The notes under the pieces: model-generated
The model's database searches: none
What the model saw: the letters and a program-made list of their open reading frames with translations, nothing else
Told to the model about the DNA's origin: nothing
From: Megalobrama amblycephala
Lineage: Eukaryota; Chordata; Actinopteri; Cypriniformes; Xenocyprididae
DNA length: 64,000 nucleotides
Reading direction: 5' to 3'
Assembly (NCBI RefSeq): GCF_018812025.1
Contig: NC_063054.1
Location: forward strand, 5,878,582-5,942,581
In this document: piece after piece, positions 44,838-56,778 of the stretch
How the letters are laid out: every line of letters begins with the position of its first letter
How positions within the stretch are numbered: position 1 is the stretch's first letter
Program-made: the position numbers and the translations under genes

Positions 44838-45348
44838 AGAGGCTTTCGCACCGTAGGAACGTTTTCATAGTTCCTAGAACTATTGGCTGAAGTACCCGGA
44901 TTTTGCCGTGCTCACACCACAGGAACTAGGAACGATTTTAGTTCTAGGAACACCATTTGGGGACACTAAATTAAATCCTACTTCAGAGTGGGTCTAAACC
45001 GGGACTATAGGAACTATCAGTGATGTAAGTGTACATTGATTGGTCAACTCAACGCATGTCAAACACCAGCACCCGGCATTTTTAAAAAGCCGTGTAAACA
45101 TATTTATTTCCAGAAAATGGAAAACAGCGATAACAGCATTTACCTGTTGTCTGCAGGGTTGTGTTCTTTTTGCTGCCTCGATGATACGTAATACTGAAAG
45201 TTGTCATAGGAGATTTCGTCTTTTAGCCCCACTTTTTTCTCTTTCAGTCGCTTAAATTATGCATTTACATTCCATCTCCGTTATCACGAAACCCACGACA
45301 CAACAAACACAGCTCCAATCCACCGGTTTTTAGCGTTTGTAAATGCAT

Positions 45349-46171
45349 ACCTCGGGTCTTTAGTGACCCGGGACGTCATTCACTACCCTCCTCCTTGTTC
45401 ATTTTTTAAAGTTAGACATCAACCTTCTTGGTATTCCTCAATCAATTCATTATAAAGAATATAACAAGAAAAAAATCATAAAATTACAAAACAATGCCTA
45501 TTTTTGTATAAATTTTTTGTAAAAATTGTATAGGGTCGCAAACGACACGAGGTGTGTATGAGTGTACATATATTTTTTCTGCACAACAATAATTGAATCT
45601 TAGATGACGGAATAAGTGCAATTCACCTTTATTCCACAAGGTGGCAATGTCTAATACACAATGCTGAAGTGACGATTCATTTAGACAGAAAACGAAATAA
45701 TAAGAAAAACATGAATTGGTTCAGCGATTTACTGCAGAGCAAGTACTGAACGCAATCAAATATGACTGTAACTGTTACAGGATGAATCGGGTGAAGCTGT
45801 TAGCGATCGAAATATTGATTTTGAAGATGTTGAAAATTCTATAGTTTTGAGAATACGCTTGAGATCACGAATGGGCTCATATTCGTGACCTCAAACATAA
45901 AACTAAGTCATTATTTGCTGAATTTACTGGGAAATGAGCTCTGATGAGGACAGTGGTGATGGCATAAAACATCTGCTCAAACTGAGCCCTTTCAAGCTCC
46001 AAAAGGTAACAAAATACGATTTATTTTATTCTTCTGGAATTGTTACTCTAATATCAGAGGAGTTTTATACTATCGCGACAGGTAGAGATCCTTCCGTGTT
46101 AGATATAGATCCAGGTCGATAAAGACCCGAATATGTAAGAATGATTGGCGAAACAGTCATGCATTTAAGGG
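45349..46171 (+). mobile_element. piggyBac-like element, degenerate
   Basis: The right end 'aaggg' is followed by TTAA (46172-46175). The left end 'cctcgggtctttagtgaccc' contains the palindromic GGGTC/GACCC block seen in piggyBac-like ends, but its TTAA has mutated. A decayed N-terminal coding region lies at 45730-46000. The insertion splits the outer element. Confidence 0.55.
45730..46122 (+). pseudogene. piggyBac transposase N-terminal remnant
   Basis: Three frames are needed to read the remnants: 'RFTAEQVLNAIKYD', then an acidic 'DESGEAVSDRNIDFEDVEN', then 'SSDEDSGDGIKH'. An N-terminus with a short helix followed by repeated acidic stretches is typical of piggyBac-type transposases. The catalytic domain is missing. 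Frameshifts and stops show long decay. Confidence 0.4.
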
Positions 46172-46324
46172 TTAAAGACGCCGCTGTTGGCCGCTTCAGT
46201 GTTCATATTCCCAGTGCGAATGCAACCAGGAACATGGCCCAGGGGAGAAATTAGTCCTCGGGGAACTATCATAGTGGCTAATTCCTATATCTGATTTTCT
46301 AGAACTATTCGGTGCGAAAGCTCC

Positions 46325-47081
46325 TGTTGACTGAAATCTATAATAATGTAATCTAATTTTGTTCATTATAACTTATTTCAATGTATTTCATTTGAAAAGT
46401 AGCTAATGCTGTAGGATAGTCTACCCTCTGGTTTAAAAATTGACTAAAAATTGGCTAAAAATAAATATTCCAAACACTGTCCCGAAAAAAAGAACACTGG
46501 TTCAGCCAGTAGCATTAGTTTGGGGTGGCACTATTTGTTTGTTGACCAATAGCAGACAGGGGAGTGTTTGGGAAACCTGTTTGAATAGAAACGCTCTCTT
46601 GTAAAATACCTGAATGACGACATATTGCTTACTATCCAACGAAGCTACTTGAAAAAGTTCATAAATGGCAAGAAAACAACAACTTGGTGGATGTTGTAGG
46701 TCAAATGATATTCCTAAATGGTGGATTTTGTGTGAATCGATTGTATTCATATAACACATATTATACACCATTGAATAATTCTTCATCAAATGCAGAAATT
46801 ACAAAAAATTAGCTTAGGCAATGTTTTTGGGAATTAATATTTGGATAGTTGTTCGGAAACACCAACAAAACCTATGAAATGACATTGAGCTTAGCTGTGA
46901 ATACATTTTATGCCTCCAAAGTTTGGTAAATATTTTGAGCAATGTCACACATTTTTGAGAGGTATTTTTGGATCACTGATTACACTGTCATACAAGACAG
47001 TGCATACAAGACATAGTTGGCCTTTTGAATGCCTTTTGCAGCCAAACCGTACACAACAACATCGACTGCCTGTCAACTATC
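46325..47081. other. Anonymous sequence
   Basis: No recognisable element ends or gene. It ends with the 8-bp target duplication (47074-47081) of the following hAT. Confidence 0.3.
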
Positions 47082-47325
47082 CAGTGGCGGCGCTAGGCCG
47101 AGGCTTAAAGGCTTCTAGCCCTGGCAGAAATTTGCATAGTACCGACACAGCCCAACCCAAAGGATTTCCTAATGATTTTTCTGTTTTTTCACTCTCAACA
47201 TTACTTTCATTAAAATTAATACATGTTTTAATGTGCCTATATGTATTAAAAATGGTCTTGATGGGGGGAGGAGTCAAATAGGCCACGCTCAGGTACTGGG
47301 CATTAGTGAATAGCGAATATATTAA

Positions 47326-48027
47326 AGGGATAGTTCACCCAAAAATGAAAATTCTGTTATCATTTAGTCATTCTCATGTCATTCCAAACCTGTAAGACTT
47401 TCGTTCATCTTCAGAAAACAAATGAAGATATTTTTCATGAAATCTAAGCAATTTCTGTCTCTCTGTTGACAGCTAAGCAACTGACACTTTGACACTTCAA
47501 AAAGTTCATAAAGAGATCGTAAAACGAATCCATATGAATTGAGTGATTTAGTCAAAATTTTCTGAACAAGATCACTTTATATGATGAAAAGATTTAATTT
47601 AGGCTTTTATTCACAGATAAACGTTGATCGGCAAACATAAACAGAAGCTCAAACGAACCTGTTTGACGCGTGATAAGAAATCGTATTGCGGAAGCTCAAA
47701 CACACTGCGTAACACAAGACAATGAACCTCATTGTTTCTCGCATGTCAAGCAAACATCTTTGAGCTTCCGTTTACCATAACTGATGCGCACGTTGATGAA
47801 TGTTTTTTTATTATGTGAATATATGCCCAAATTAAATCTGTTTAGTGTATAAAGACAAAGTGTCTCTTCAGACAATTTGGACTAAACCGCTCAATTCACA
47901 TGGATTAGTTTCTGTCAACGGAGGGACAGAAATCACTCAGATTTCATTAAATATATCTTCATTTGTGTTCCGAAGATGAACAAAGGTCTTACAGGTTTGG
48001 AACATCATTTTTGGGTGAACTAACCCT
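47326..48027. mobile_element. TTAA-flanked MITE (Kolobok-like ends), 702 bp
   Basis: TTAA at 47322-47325 and 48028-48031. Ends 'agggatagttcacccaaaaa' and 'ttttgggtgaactaaccct' are inverted, with homology running inwards for about 130 bp. The left terminus is nearly identical for 35 bp to the THAP-bearing element at 18690-20261, suggesting a shared transposase. Confidence 0.85.
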
Positions 48028-48165
48028 TTAAGCTCCTCATCAACAATGATTATTATGGAGTGCTAATAAATATGAAGCAAAAGACCACGAACTTCAAGCT
48101 CAGAAGGTATATGTATTGGCCTCCTCTAATATGTAATTGGTGAATTGCTACTTTGGTGGCTTAAA

Positions 48166-48659
48166 GTATTAGTCCACTTTCAAATAAAATTTTCCTGATA
48201 ATTTCCTCACCCCCATGTCATCCAAGATGTCTATGTCTTTCTTTATTCAGTTCTTTCTTTTCTTCATTCAACTTATGGAACGAACGCGTTCTGTTTTTTT
48301 CCGTAAGTAGAATAGGGAAGGTGTTGGCCATACAGCGTAAGCTTTTTGAAGAATACGGAAAGCGAAAGCACGTGCAAGGCAATCATTTGTGTTTATAAAG
48401 CATATACAGTTGTATTTTTTTTTTTTTTTTTTTAAATGACTGACCCTTATTCCTCATCTGGTAGCTGCACTGAAACTGTAATTTTGACCTTCAACCGTTT
48501 GGAGGCCATTGAAGTCCACTATAAGGAGAATAATCCTGGAATGTTTTCATCAAAAACCTTAATTTCTTTTCGACTGAAGAAAGAAAGACATGAAAATCTT
48601 GGATGACATGGGGGTGAGTAAACTGTCAGGAAAATTTTATTTGAAAGTGAACTAATCCT
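48166..48659. mobile_element. TTAA-flanked MITE, second family, 494 bp
   Basis: TTAA at 48162-48165 and 48660-48663. Inverted ends start 'agtattagtccactttcaaa' and end 'tttgaaagtgaactaatcct', continuing for about 70 bp ('cacccccatgtcatccaag'). A truncated relative is at 1277-1825. Confidence 0.85.
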
Positions 48660-49329
48660 TTAAGCCCTTGATTATTGTCGAAAGCCCCTGATCATTTACT
48701 TGCGCTATAAACGTCAAGTAATATAGATTTTAATATTAATTCTTCTTACACAATGTTCACCCTGGCCTAGTGGTGATGTAAAAGAGAAAAGGTTGTTTTC
48801 GTTCTAAACATAATGTTTTAAACTGGCGTCTTGACCGTTGCGCCTCAACTGCTTTTTCAGTTTCTCGCACCACATTTATATCAAGTTAGAAGTTATATAT
48901 GTCTTGACACCCTGCTCTTTTCCATTTTGTTAGCAATTTTTAAAGAATTAGCTCACTGCAGTTTTAAAGCACTTATTATCTGTTCCAGCCAGTAGGTGAA
49001 CTGTATAGACAATAAATACATAGACATGTCTATGGGACTGTTAGTTGACAGGTTTCAATAAACTGCTATTGATTCAAAGAGCTAAAAAGGTAATAATAAA
49101 GATGTTCAGCGAAATGAATAGCGTGCTTAATAACTGTGCACACTGTACAATATGACCTTATACTATAAATGGTTTAAGGTAAAATTACAAATGTATTAAA
49201 ATGCAATAAATGAAGGATACTGAAGCTATTTATGCACTTAAACAAATTATTAGCACCCCCTTTGAACTATTTAAGCCCCCCCCCTAGCATCCCCAAGAAA
49301 AAAATCCTGGAGCTGCCACAACAACTATC

Positions 49330-50077
49330 TGTTTCACATGAAGCTTCACATGAGGAAAGTCTGCAGTTCAGTTAAATATAACCTTAGATCAAGGCTCTAC
49401 TGTTTGCTTTCAGGAAACAAAAGCTGTGAGTTTGAACTGAGAGACTGTTGATGAGTACTGTCATAACACCTAAGGTTCAAACTCATTAGCATCAAGGTGT
49501 GTTTACACTCCCATAGTGACAAATATATCATTAACACTCCTTATGAAGATCACATTTGCAGGCAGCAAAATGGCACATTATAAATGTTAAAATGCCCTTT
49601 CAGTGTCACATTTTCTTTGTTTTAAAATCTAAAATTAATAGGCCTAAACTGTTTTGACTGGTAGGGTGTGTGAGTGTATGAGACATCTCATGACAGCCTC
49701 CCCTTCAATGTGATTCGCTTCATTTATTCAGAGGGCAGATCTATTGAGCTGCTCATTATTTTGTTGCTGCATCCCATTTGAATAAGCTGAATCTTAATCA
49801 CAGCAGAGGGCAAAAAGAGGGCCTTTTGGGTAACTACTTGCTGCTACCATACACAGCTCAAGGACAAAGCATTATTAGACTGATCATTTTGCTTTAGAGG
49901 AATTCCAAATGACTAATTAAAATTATTATGCTTCTCTTTGAAACACTTGATTCTGATTGGTCAATTACAACATACTGCTTTCAAATATATTAGAGCTGCA
50001 CAATTAATCAAAATAAAACTGAAATCATGATATGGCTTATTGTGATTTTCAGATCACAAAGGCTGTGCGAGAGCTGA
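49330..50077. other. Anonymous sequence
   Basis: No repeat ends or gene recognised. Confidence 0.3.
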
Positions 50078-50307
50078 CGATCCAACCCGATCTCACGGCA
50101 ATTCGTACGTATTTTACGAGGGGGCTAATTCGTACGAATTCATACGTCCTCACTTGTACAAATTCATACGTTAAACCTACCCCAAACCTACCCGTCACTG
50201 AGGTTTGGAAAAATAGTATGAATTAGCACAAGGTCGTACGAATTCAAACGAATTAGCCACCTCGTAAAATACATGTGAATTGGTTGTGAGATAGCGTTGG
50301 ACGATCG
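50078..50307. mobile_element. MITE with 'gatctcacggcaattcg' ends
   Basis: Inverted arms: 'cgatccaacccgatctcac' and 'gtgagatagcgttggacgat' at the ends, then 'tacgagggggctaattcg' mirrored by 'cgaattagccacctcgta'. Several 'cgtacgaatt' units lie within. About 230 bp; non-coding. Confidence 0.75.
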
Positions 50308-50520
50308 GGAAGAAATATCTCACATCTCCATATCACCTTTACGTCTGTCTGTGGGTTTTACAAATTTTTAATCTATTAAAAAGAGCTTGTGACTAAACCT
50401 CATAACTCCATTAGATCCTCAAACTGTCGGTAAAACCTCATTACTGCACCCCCACCCCCAAGTGCTGCACAAAGAACAGGTTGTTTGAATAAGTACAGCG
50501 CTTTCTTTACTCAAGAAACA

Positions 50521-50584
<64 letters not shown>
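50521..50584. repeat. (TA)n microsatellite
   Basis: About 32 TA units, adjoining the left end of a Tc1 fragment. Confidence 0.97.
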
Positions 50585-50586
<2 letters not shown>

Positions 50587-50591
<5 letters not shown>

Positions 50592-51008
50592 GTCCTGTGA
50601 AAAAAAGTTAGGACACCCTATTGAATTCTATGGTTTTCCATATCAGGACATAATAAAAAAAAATCATCTGGTCCTTGGCAGGTCTTGAAAATAAAACCTC
50701 AGATGAACAACACCACATGATATATCACACTGTGTCATTATTTATTTTACCAAAACTAGTCCAAAATGAAAAAGCCATGGGTGACAAACTAAGGACACTC
50801 TTATTGTCTACATAGAAATTAAGAGGGTAAGTAGCAGTCAGGCACTGCTTATCAAATGTCTTTGATTGACTGATCATCAGCAAGTGTGATCACCTCTAAA
50901 AAGCTGAAGTTCTTGCAATTTGCTGGTCTGGAGCAATTAGGTGTGTGTTAACACAATGCCAAAGAGGAAAGACATCAGCAATGATCTTAGAGAAGCAATG
51001 CCAAGGAG
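50587..51008 (+). mobile_element. Tc1-like element, 5' part only
   Basis: Starts with 'cagtcctgtgaaaaaaag' after a TA tract, then a ~360-bp leader. The transposase start is at 50957 ('MPKRKDISNDLREAM'). The sequence stops being this family at about 51005, where another Tc1 element begins. The 3' part was not found after that element. Confidence 0.7.
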
Positions 51009-51015
51009 GTATATA

Positions 51016-52171
51016 CACAGATCAGGCATAACATTATGACCACCTTCCTAATATTGTGTTGGTCCCCCTTTTGGTGCTAAAACAGCCCTGACCCGTCGAG
51101 GCATGGACTCCACTAGACCTCTGAAGGTGCGCTGTGGTATCTGGCACCAAGATGTTAGCCGCAGATCCTAAATCCTGTAAGTTGCGAGGTGAGGCCTCCA
51201 TGGATCGGACTTGTTTGTTCAGCAAATCCCACAGATGCTTGATTGGATTGAGAACTGGGGAATTTGGAGGCCAAGTCAACACCTCAAACTCATTGTGCTC
51301 CTCAAACCATTCCGGAACCATTTTTGCTTTGTGGCAGGGCGCATTATCCTGCTGAAAGAGGCCACAGCCACCAGGGAATACCATTCCATTAAGGATGTAC
51401 ATGGTCTGCAACAATGCTTACGTACGTGGTACGTGTCAAGAGTAACATCCACATGGATGGCAGGACCCAAGGTTTCCCAGCAGAACATTGCCCAAAGCAT
51501 CACACTGCCTTAGCCAGCTTGTCTTCTTCCCATAGTGCATCCTGGTGCCATGTGTTCCCCAGGTAAGCGACGCACATGCACCCGGCCATCCATGTGATGT
51601 AAAAGAAAACATGATTCATCCGACCAGGCCACCTTCTTCCATTGCTCAGTGGTCCAGTTCTGATACTCACGTGTTGGCCCTTTCGGTGGTGGACAGGGGT
51701 CAGCATGGGCACCCTGACTGGTCTGCAGCTATGCAGCCCCATACACAACAAACTGTGATGCACTGTGTATTCTGACACCTTTCTATCAGAACCAGCATCA
51801 ACTTCTTGAGCAATTTGAGCTACAGTAGCTCGACTGTTGGCTCAGACCACACAGGCCAGCCTTCGCTCCCCACGCGCATCAATGAGCCTTGGCCGCCCAT
51901 GACCCTGTTGCCGGCTCACCACTGTTCCTTCCTTGGACCACTTTTGATAGATACTGACCACTGCAGACCGGGAACACCCCACAAGAGCTGCAGTTTTGGA
52001 GATGCTCTGACTCGGTCATCTAGCCATTACAAAGGACAAAATGTTCTAATATATCCCATATATCTAATATAGCCTAATATATCCCAGCCACTAACAAGGT
52101 GCCATGATGAAGAGATAATCAGTGTTATTCACTTCACCTCTCAGTGGTCATAATGTTATGCCTGATCGGTG
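51016..52171 (-). mobile_element. Tc1-like element, minus strand, decayed
   Basis: Ends 'agatcaggcataacattatg' and 'cataatgttatgcctgatc' are inverted, and a TA precedes the left end. Length (1.16 kb) fits a Tc1 element. The transposase lies on the minus strand. Confidence 0.88.
51034..52020 (-). pseudogene. Tc1-like transposase, multiply frameshifted
   Basis: The best preserved part (from 51414 downwards) shows 'FQQDNAPCHKAKMVPEWFEE', with the second catalytic Asp. It is followed by 'VLTWPPNSPVLNPIKHLWDLL', where the usual DLNPIE has become VLNPIK: both the Asp next to the catalytic position and the catalytic Glu are changed. Upstream pieces, including the helix-turn-helix region near 51800-52020, are in other frames. 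Inactive. Confidence 0.8.
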
Positions 52172-52748
52172 TTATGCCTGATATAGCAAAGAAGACTGTC
52201 TTATGGCCCCAATATACTAGAAGAAGAATGAAGAAGAAATAGAAGATTGAACTGGCGTGACGTCACTTCAAACAAAATCAGGCCAAAACAAACTGTTTTG
52301 TGTTTATTTCAAGAGTTCAAAATAAGCTTGCCACAGCAAACTTTCCGGAAAATTTTGCTCTGGCTGGAAGTTCCTTCGAACTACCATTGGTCATGGTGAT
52401 TACATAACAGGTAGGTGTGGCTTTGAGGATCCTGCCTTCTTTGACATGAAAATCTTGTCTGATTAATCTTGTCTGATTAATTAGTCTGATTATTTTTTTT
52501 TCTGTTCAGTCCCTTTGTCGGACAACCCGTGAGTAAAAACATGAACAAAATGAAGAGCCGCTTTATGAAATGTAATTGTAATTCTAATTAAAAGTGACAC
52601 TGACAATGTTTTTTTTTTTAATGTTTAATTCTGTAAAGCTGCTTGCTTTTAAACAATCTATTGTATAAAGTGGCATATAAACTTGACGTTACTTGACTGG
52701 AGTGCTGAATTGCAGAGCTCGTGCAAGCATCCAGATTGCTATGATGAG
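52172..52748. other. Anonymous sequence with an L2-like tail fragment
   Basis: Around 52632-52702 'tgtaaagctgcttgc' and 'tataaagtggcatataaac', followed by 'gacgttacttgac', resemble the L2-type tail at 10680-11157 in a decayed form. Confidence 0.3.
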
Positions 52749-52923
52749 ATGTGTAAAGTCCAGGTTCAGAAAGTAAAACTCCTCCTCAGTATTTTGTTCC
52801 AATCTCCTAGCACAGTTTTTCAGCCAGGAGGTAGAACTAATTAGTGAAATCAGCTGGCTGAGTTTATGGGTGGAATAAACATATGGCAGGACTTTTACTT
52901 TCTGACCCCTGGACTTTACACCT
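52749..52923. mobile_element. MITE, 175 bp, 'gtgtaaagtccagg' ends
   Basis: 'gtgtaaagtccaggttcaga' and its mirrored 'tctgacccctggactttaca' define the ends, and 'aagtaaaa' is mirrored by 'ttttactt' inside. Non-coding. Confidence 0.8.
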
Positions 52924-53076
52924 CTGGCTATGATCAGATGCTTTCTTAACTACTGTTTTCTCATCGCTGTCATTTTTGTTGAGTGTTTATTTTGTTATTG
53001 AGAGAAAAGAGCGCAGCACATATTAACATATTCCTCTAAACACCACTGACAGCAGTGTGGGCAGTGATGGGACATT

Positions 53077-53411
53077 TGTCATGATCATGAGTTGGAGTGC
53101 CCTGTTTAGCCACCAGAGGGCACTCCAACATGGACTTGTCACCTGTTTAAACTGCATTTCCCATAATTCACTCCTGGACTCATTAGCCTCGTGTCATTGC
53201 ACCCAGCTGTTTTGTGTTTCATCATTAGTGTCTGTCTATTTATACTCAGTTGTTTCTGTCCTTGGTTGTGGTTTGTTAATATTTGTTACGTGCACTTTTG
53301 TTACCTCTGGTTTTGTTTGTGGACTGTTATATGGATTTTGACCCTTGCCTGTTCTCTGGATCTCGACTTTGGATTACCCTTACCATCTTGTTTCTGTGTG
53401 CACCTGTGACA
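53077..53411 (+). mobile_element. Solo LTR, 335 bp, with 5-bp target duplication
   Basis: Begins TGTCATGATC and ends CACCTGTGACA. The 5-bp ACATT occurs immediately before (53072-53076) and after (53412-53416). A TATA-like 'ctatttatactc' lies near 53236. No internal retroelement sequence follows, so the two original LTRs recombined to leave one. The superfamily is not assigned; 5-bp duplications suit Gypsy, Copia or Bel/Pao. Confidence 0.85.
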
Positions 53412-53416
53412 ACATT

Positions 53417-54160
53417 CGCTAACAGTATACTGCTGCTCCCATAGGGATTTTGAGCAATTCCTCTTCCAGAACAGTGACCTGGTCACTGCATGATGCTGGT
53501 GGAGGAAAATGTTTTCTGACTCCTTCACTTTCATGTTCATCAAACCATTCTGTCTCCAGCCTTGCTGTGTGTATTGGTGCATTATCATCCTGATACATGG
53601 CCCCACCTTCAGGGTACAATGTTTGAATCATTGGATGCACATGATCCTCCAGAATGGTTTGGTAGTCCTTGGCAGTGACACGCCCATCAAGTACAGTAGG
53701 GAATGCCATGATATTCCAGCCCAAACTATCACTGATCCATCCCCGAGCTTCACTGTGGGCACACAACAGTCGGGGTGGTAAGTTTCTATGGGGCTTCCTC
53801 ACACCGTAACTCCCACGAATGTGGGAAAGACAGTGAAGATGGACTCATCAGAGAACAATACATGTTTCACAATGTCCACAGCCCAAGATTTGCACTGTTG
53901 GCACCAATAAAACTGACATTTGGCATTGGCACAAGTGACCAAAGGTTTGGCTATAGCAGCCCGACCATGAATATCTCCTGATGAACCGTTTTGGTGGAGG
54001 AGAGTTGAGTTGGGCAGCTGTGGATTTTATGTTTTTTGTATACAATCCAGGTTAGTACCCAGACATACCTTTCAGACAGCTTCCTCTTGTGTCGACAGTT
54101 ACTCCTGTTGGATGTGGTTTGTCCTATGTGGTGGTATGCCGACGTTACCTTTAATACCAT
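53417..54160 (-). pseudogene. Tc1-like transposase fragment
   Basis: On the minus strand the frame 53802-53419 gives 'YQDDNAPIHTARLETEWFDE', the second catalytic block. Downstream a Ser/Asp-rich stretch stands in place of the expected 'SPDLNPIE', so the third acidic position is lost. Sequence up to about 54150 belongs to the upstream half in other frames. It directly borders the solo LTR, which may have inserted at its edge. Confidence 0.7.
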
Positions 54161-55664
54161 AGCTCTCTATATACAACACATTGACTTGCTGTCCTGGTCA
54201 CAGATGAGCCAGAGAGACGCACACCAACAATCTGCCCTCCTCTTTTCATCTAAAGTGTTTAATTGACCACTACATATAATGCCCTAATCCTAACCCTAAC
54301 CCTGTGGTTTCAATTCAACAATCTAAAGCGAAAATTTGACAGTCTGACATAATGTTTTTCCAGTCTAAAAACTATAATTACATTGATTAAATATTGGTGA
54401 TTGGTTAATCTCTCTGATTAGGCCCCTTCTACCCCTGCTAAGTGTGTCCAATAGAAGATGTTCCACATAAAAATTATGTATTTCAACAGAACTGTGAATT
54501 TACATCAGGTGAAATTCACAATTCACCACCCATGGTTTGGTTCTCATATCTGACGGTGTTACCCTGAGACTTGTTTGCTGTTTACAGAGCCCAGGGATTT
54601 TACAGAGACAGGTGTGATTTCTCAGGACGCCTATTTCAGTGATGTCTGACAGGGAATAGGGACATATTAGGCAAAAGCTGTTTTTAATTCATACAAATTG
54701 AAAGTGAAGACAAAAACCAATGGCAAGAAGAGAGAGGGGTAGTTCGGAAATTTTCACAAGCCAAATTCAAACTCAGGTCGTCCACACAAAAATACATGCA
54801 CATGCTGTAACCACCAGGCCACTTCTCTGACAGATATGTTGCCAATTTTTGTTGATTTTGTTGCATTGCTATGCTGTCTACCCCTAATAATGATTTATAA
54901 AAGATTGACGAAATTCTCCATGTTTTGCTTCAGTCAAAAATGGTACCAAAGTTGGAAATTTCGTTTCATTTCATTTAATAACATTAAATTGTCAATTTCA
55001 GTGAATCTGAATGATTTATTTGCGTCACCACTCCAAAATAAATAAATAAATAAATTATTGGAATAAAAATGTCTGTAAAATAACATGATTTTAATTTGCT
55101 ATATTGCCCAGCCCTAGTATGTACAGTATGGAGAGATGCCAAATATCAGCATGCAGCACAATATGACCATTAGTTAGCCATTAATAGCACATGACTGACC
55201 TCTGGAAGAAAGCCGAGAGAGAGCATAAGGGCCACAAAGTTTATTTTTATCCCAAAAAAGGAAACACATGATGCACATATTGCTGTTCATTATATGCCAT
55301 ATCAAATCTACAACTCCTACTTTCATGTAAACCTGATAAAATAACTATCACAAGTGTTGTGCATATTATTTGATATTTTACTACCTTTTTTCTAGTCTCA
55401 GCTTTCGCTGATCCTTTTCTTGAAGTATACTGCAGGAAAGATGGCAAGTGCTGGCTGAAATCTCCAGATACAATCGGATATTGTAGCTGTTAGTAGCTGT
55501 TGGGTTTAAAGACATCTTAAAGGATATTCAGATTTTTGAGGCTGTTAGTAGCAGGTAAACTAGATAACCACTTATCGTGGTATCATCTATTTCAGATAAA
55601 CCTGCCTCAAAATGGCAAGCAAAACAACAGTGGTTTACAGTTTTAGACAGTCAGTCACAATCTC
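54161..55664. other. Anonymous sequence with a tRNA-like SINE trace
   Basis: On the minus strand, near 54765-54830, 'ggcctggtggttacagcatg' and 'ctgagtttgaatttgg' are weakly similar to pol III A and B boxes. No gene was recognised. Confidence 0.3.
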
Positions 55665-55668
55665 TTAA

Positions 55669-56448
55669 TCCTCTTGTGCTCTTTGCGTGGCGGTCAAAGA
55701 TGACCAATTTTTTTTTATTTAAATGAAATGAATGTACTATATTTTAGTTCAATAATGTTTTTATTTAATATTTTTAGGGGATTTTATGGTACTAAATTAT
55801 ATTTATGCCGTAGTTATAATCCATTTATTCACTTTTTGAGCATAGAAAATTTAATTAACATGAAAATTAAATTTCCAACTTAAACTGTCCTAAATCTTGA
55901 AATGCTTTGGAGCACAGACTTAAGTTTGGTCTCTTTTTAAAAACGACACTTGGCAGATTATAACTTAAAGAGCTACAGAATTTTATGTTTATTGTTTTAA
56001 AAAATGCACAAAAATACTTTATTTATTTGAAATAAATATTTATTTCAAATATTTCAAAACACTTTTTACTCTAAAACTGAGAGAAAATCAAAGGCATAAA
56101 TCTAAACAAGTTGTGTTCCAAATTTGAGCTTGATATCTCAAAAAAATTAGCTTTCAGTAAGATTGTGTTTATGCGCAGTACCAAAAGTTTCCACTAGATA
56201 AAATTTGTTTCCCATTCATTTCCAAAGTGGTCATTTGAGTACAAGTGTGACTTTTTTTTTCATAGCCATTTAACCTTTTCAAATCACACCCATGATTTGT
56301 GTGTATTTGTATGTGTTTTTGTGTGTGTTCACATAGTAAGTGCCAAAACCTTTACCAAGTTTCCTACTATTCCGGTAAAGTAAGAAAATACTTAAAAAAA
56401 AAAAAAAAATCATTCAAAAATCAAAAATAACCAAAGAGCACCAGAGGG
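55669..56448. mobile_element. piggyBac-like MITE, 780 bp, TTAA target
   Basis: TTAA at 55665-55668 and 56449-56452. Inverted ends: 'tcctcttgtgctctttg' and 'caaagagcaccagaggg'. A palindromic 'gtcaaagatgacc' near the left end is typical of piggyBac-like termini. No transposase. Confidence 0.8.
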
Positions 56449-56578
56449 TTAAACTGCAGAAAAAGCTGTAATCTGGACCAGACTTTCTATCCCATTAGTC
56501 AAACATCTGACTATGCAAGACTTTGATCTAATTCATCTTCAACTGAACACTGATAACTTCACACAATTTTAGTTTCAG

Positions 56579-56778
56579 AGATCACAGCATGTTTGTCCAC
56601 CAAAGCCCATTCACCCAAAGCTCATGGGTCATTCCGGAAGAAGATAATCACTGCAGGGGTTCAGGAATCCCCCTCAGAAACACCTCAAACCAGCAGTCTC
56701 ATCGTCACCATGGGAACAGCTGAGAGATCCACTACAGGTGGCTCTTCGTCCCTGAACCCATTTAGTCCAGCCAATTGA
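56579..56778 (+). CDS. Possible terminal coding exon of a host gene
   Basis: The frame is open from 56557 to a TGA at 56776-56778. Splice acceptor candidates are 'ttttag' (ending 56572) and 'tttcag' (ending 56578). The deduced peptide includes 'HSPKAHGSFRKKIITAG', then 'ESPSETPQTSSLIVTMG', and ends 'SSSLNPFSPAN': low-complexity, Ser/Thr/Pro-rich, as in cytoplasmic tails. Composition is clearly GC-richer than both sides and no repeat family was recognised. I cannot name the protein. A chance open frame is the alternative. Confidence 0.25.

Larger units (their letters stand above)
44838..46324. mobile_element. DNA element with 'gctttcgcaccg' ends, holding a piggyBac-like remnant
   Basis: 'ggctttcgcaccgtaggaac' near 44841 and 'ttcggtgcgaaagctcc' near 46310 are inverted ends. 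Subterminal 'gttcctagaac' motifs recur. The core is occupied by the element at 45349-46171. Target duplications are unclear, so the superfamily is not assigned. Confidence 0.6.
47082..49321. mobile_element. hAT-type element with perfect 8-bp target duplication
   Basis: The 8-bp 'caactatc' occurs at 47074-47081 and 49322-49329. The ends 'cagtggcggcgctagg' and 'cctggagctgccacaa' are imperfect inverted copies. CAGTG-type ends and an 8-bp duplication are hAT hallmarks. About 1.2 kb of the 2.24 kb is two later TTAA MITEs. No transposase frame is seen, so it is non-autonomous. Confidence 0.85.

Noticed and set aside
54280..54305. Short telomere-like run (ccctaa-type units)
   Set aside because: Only about four imperfect units inside AT-rich sequence; too short to be an interstitial telomere.
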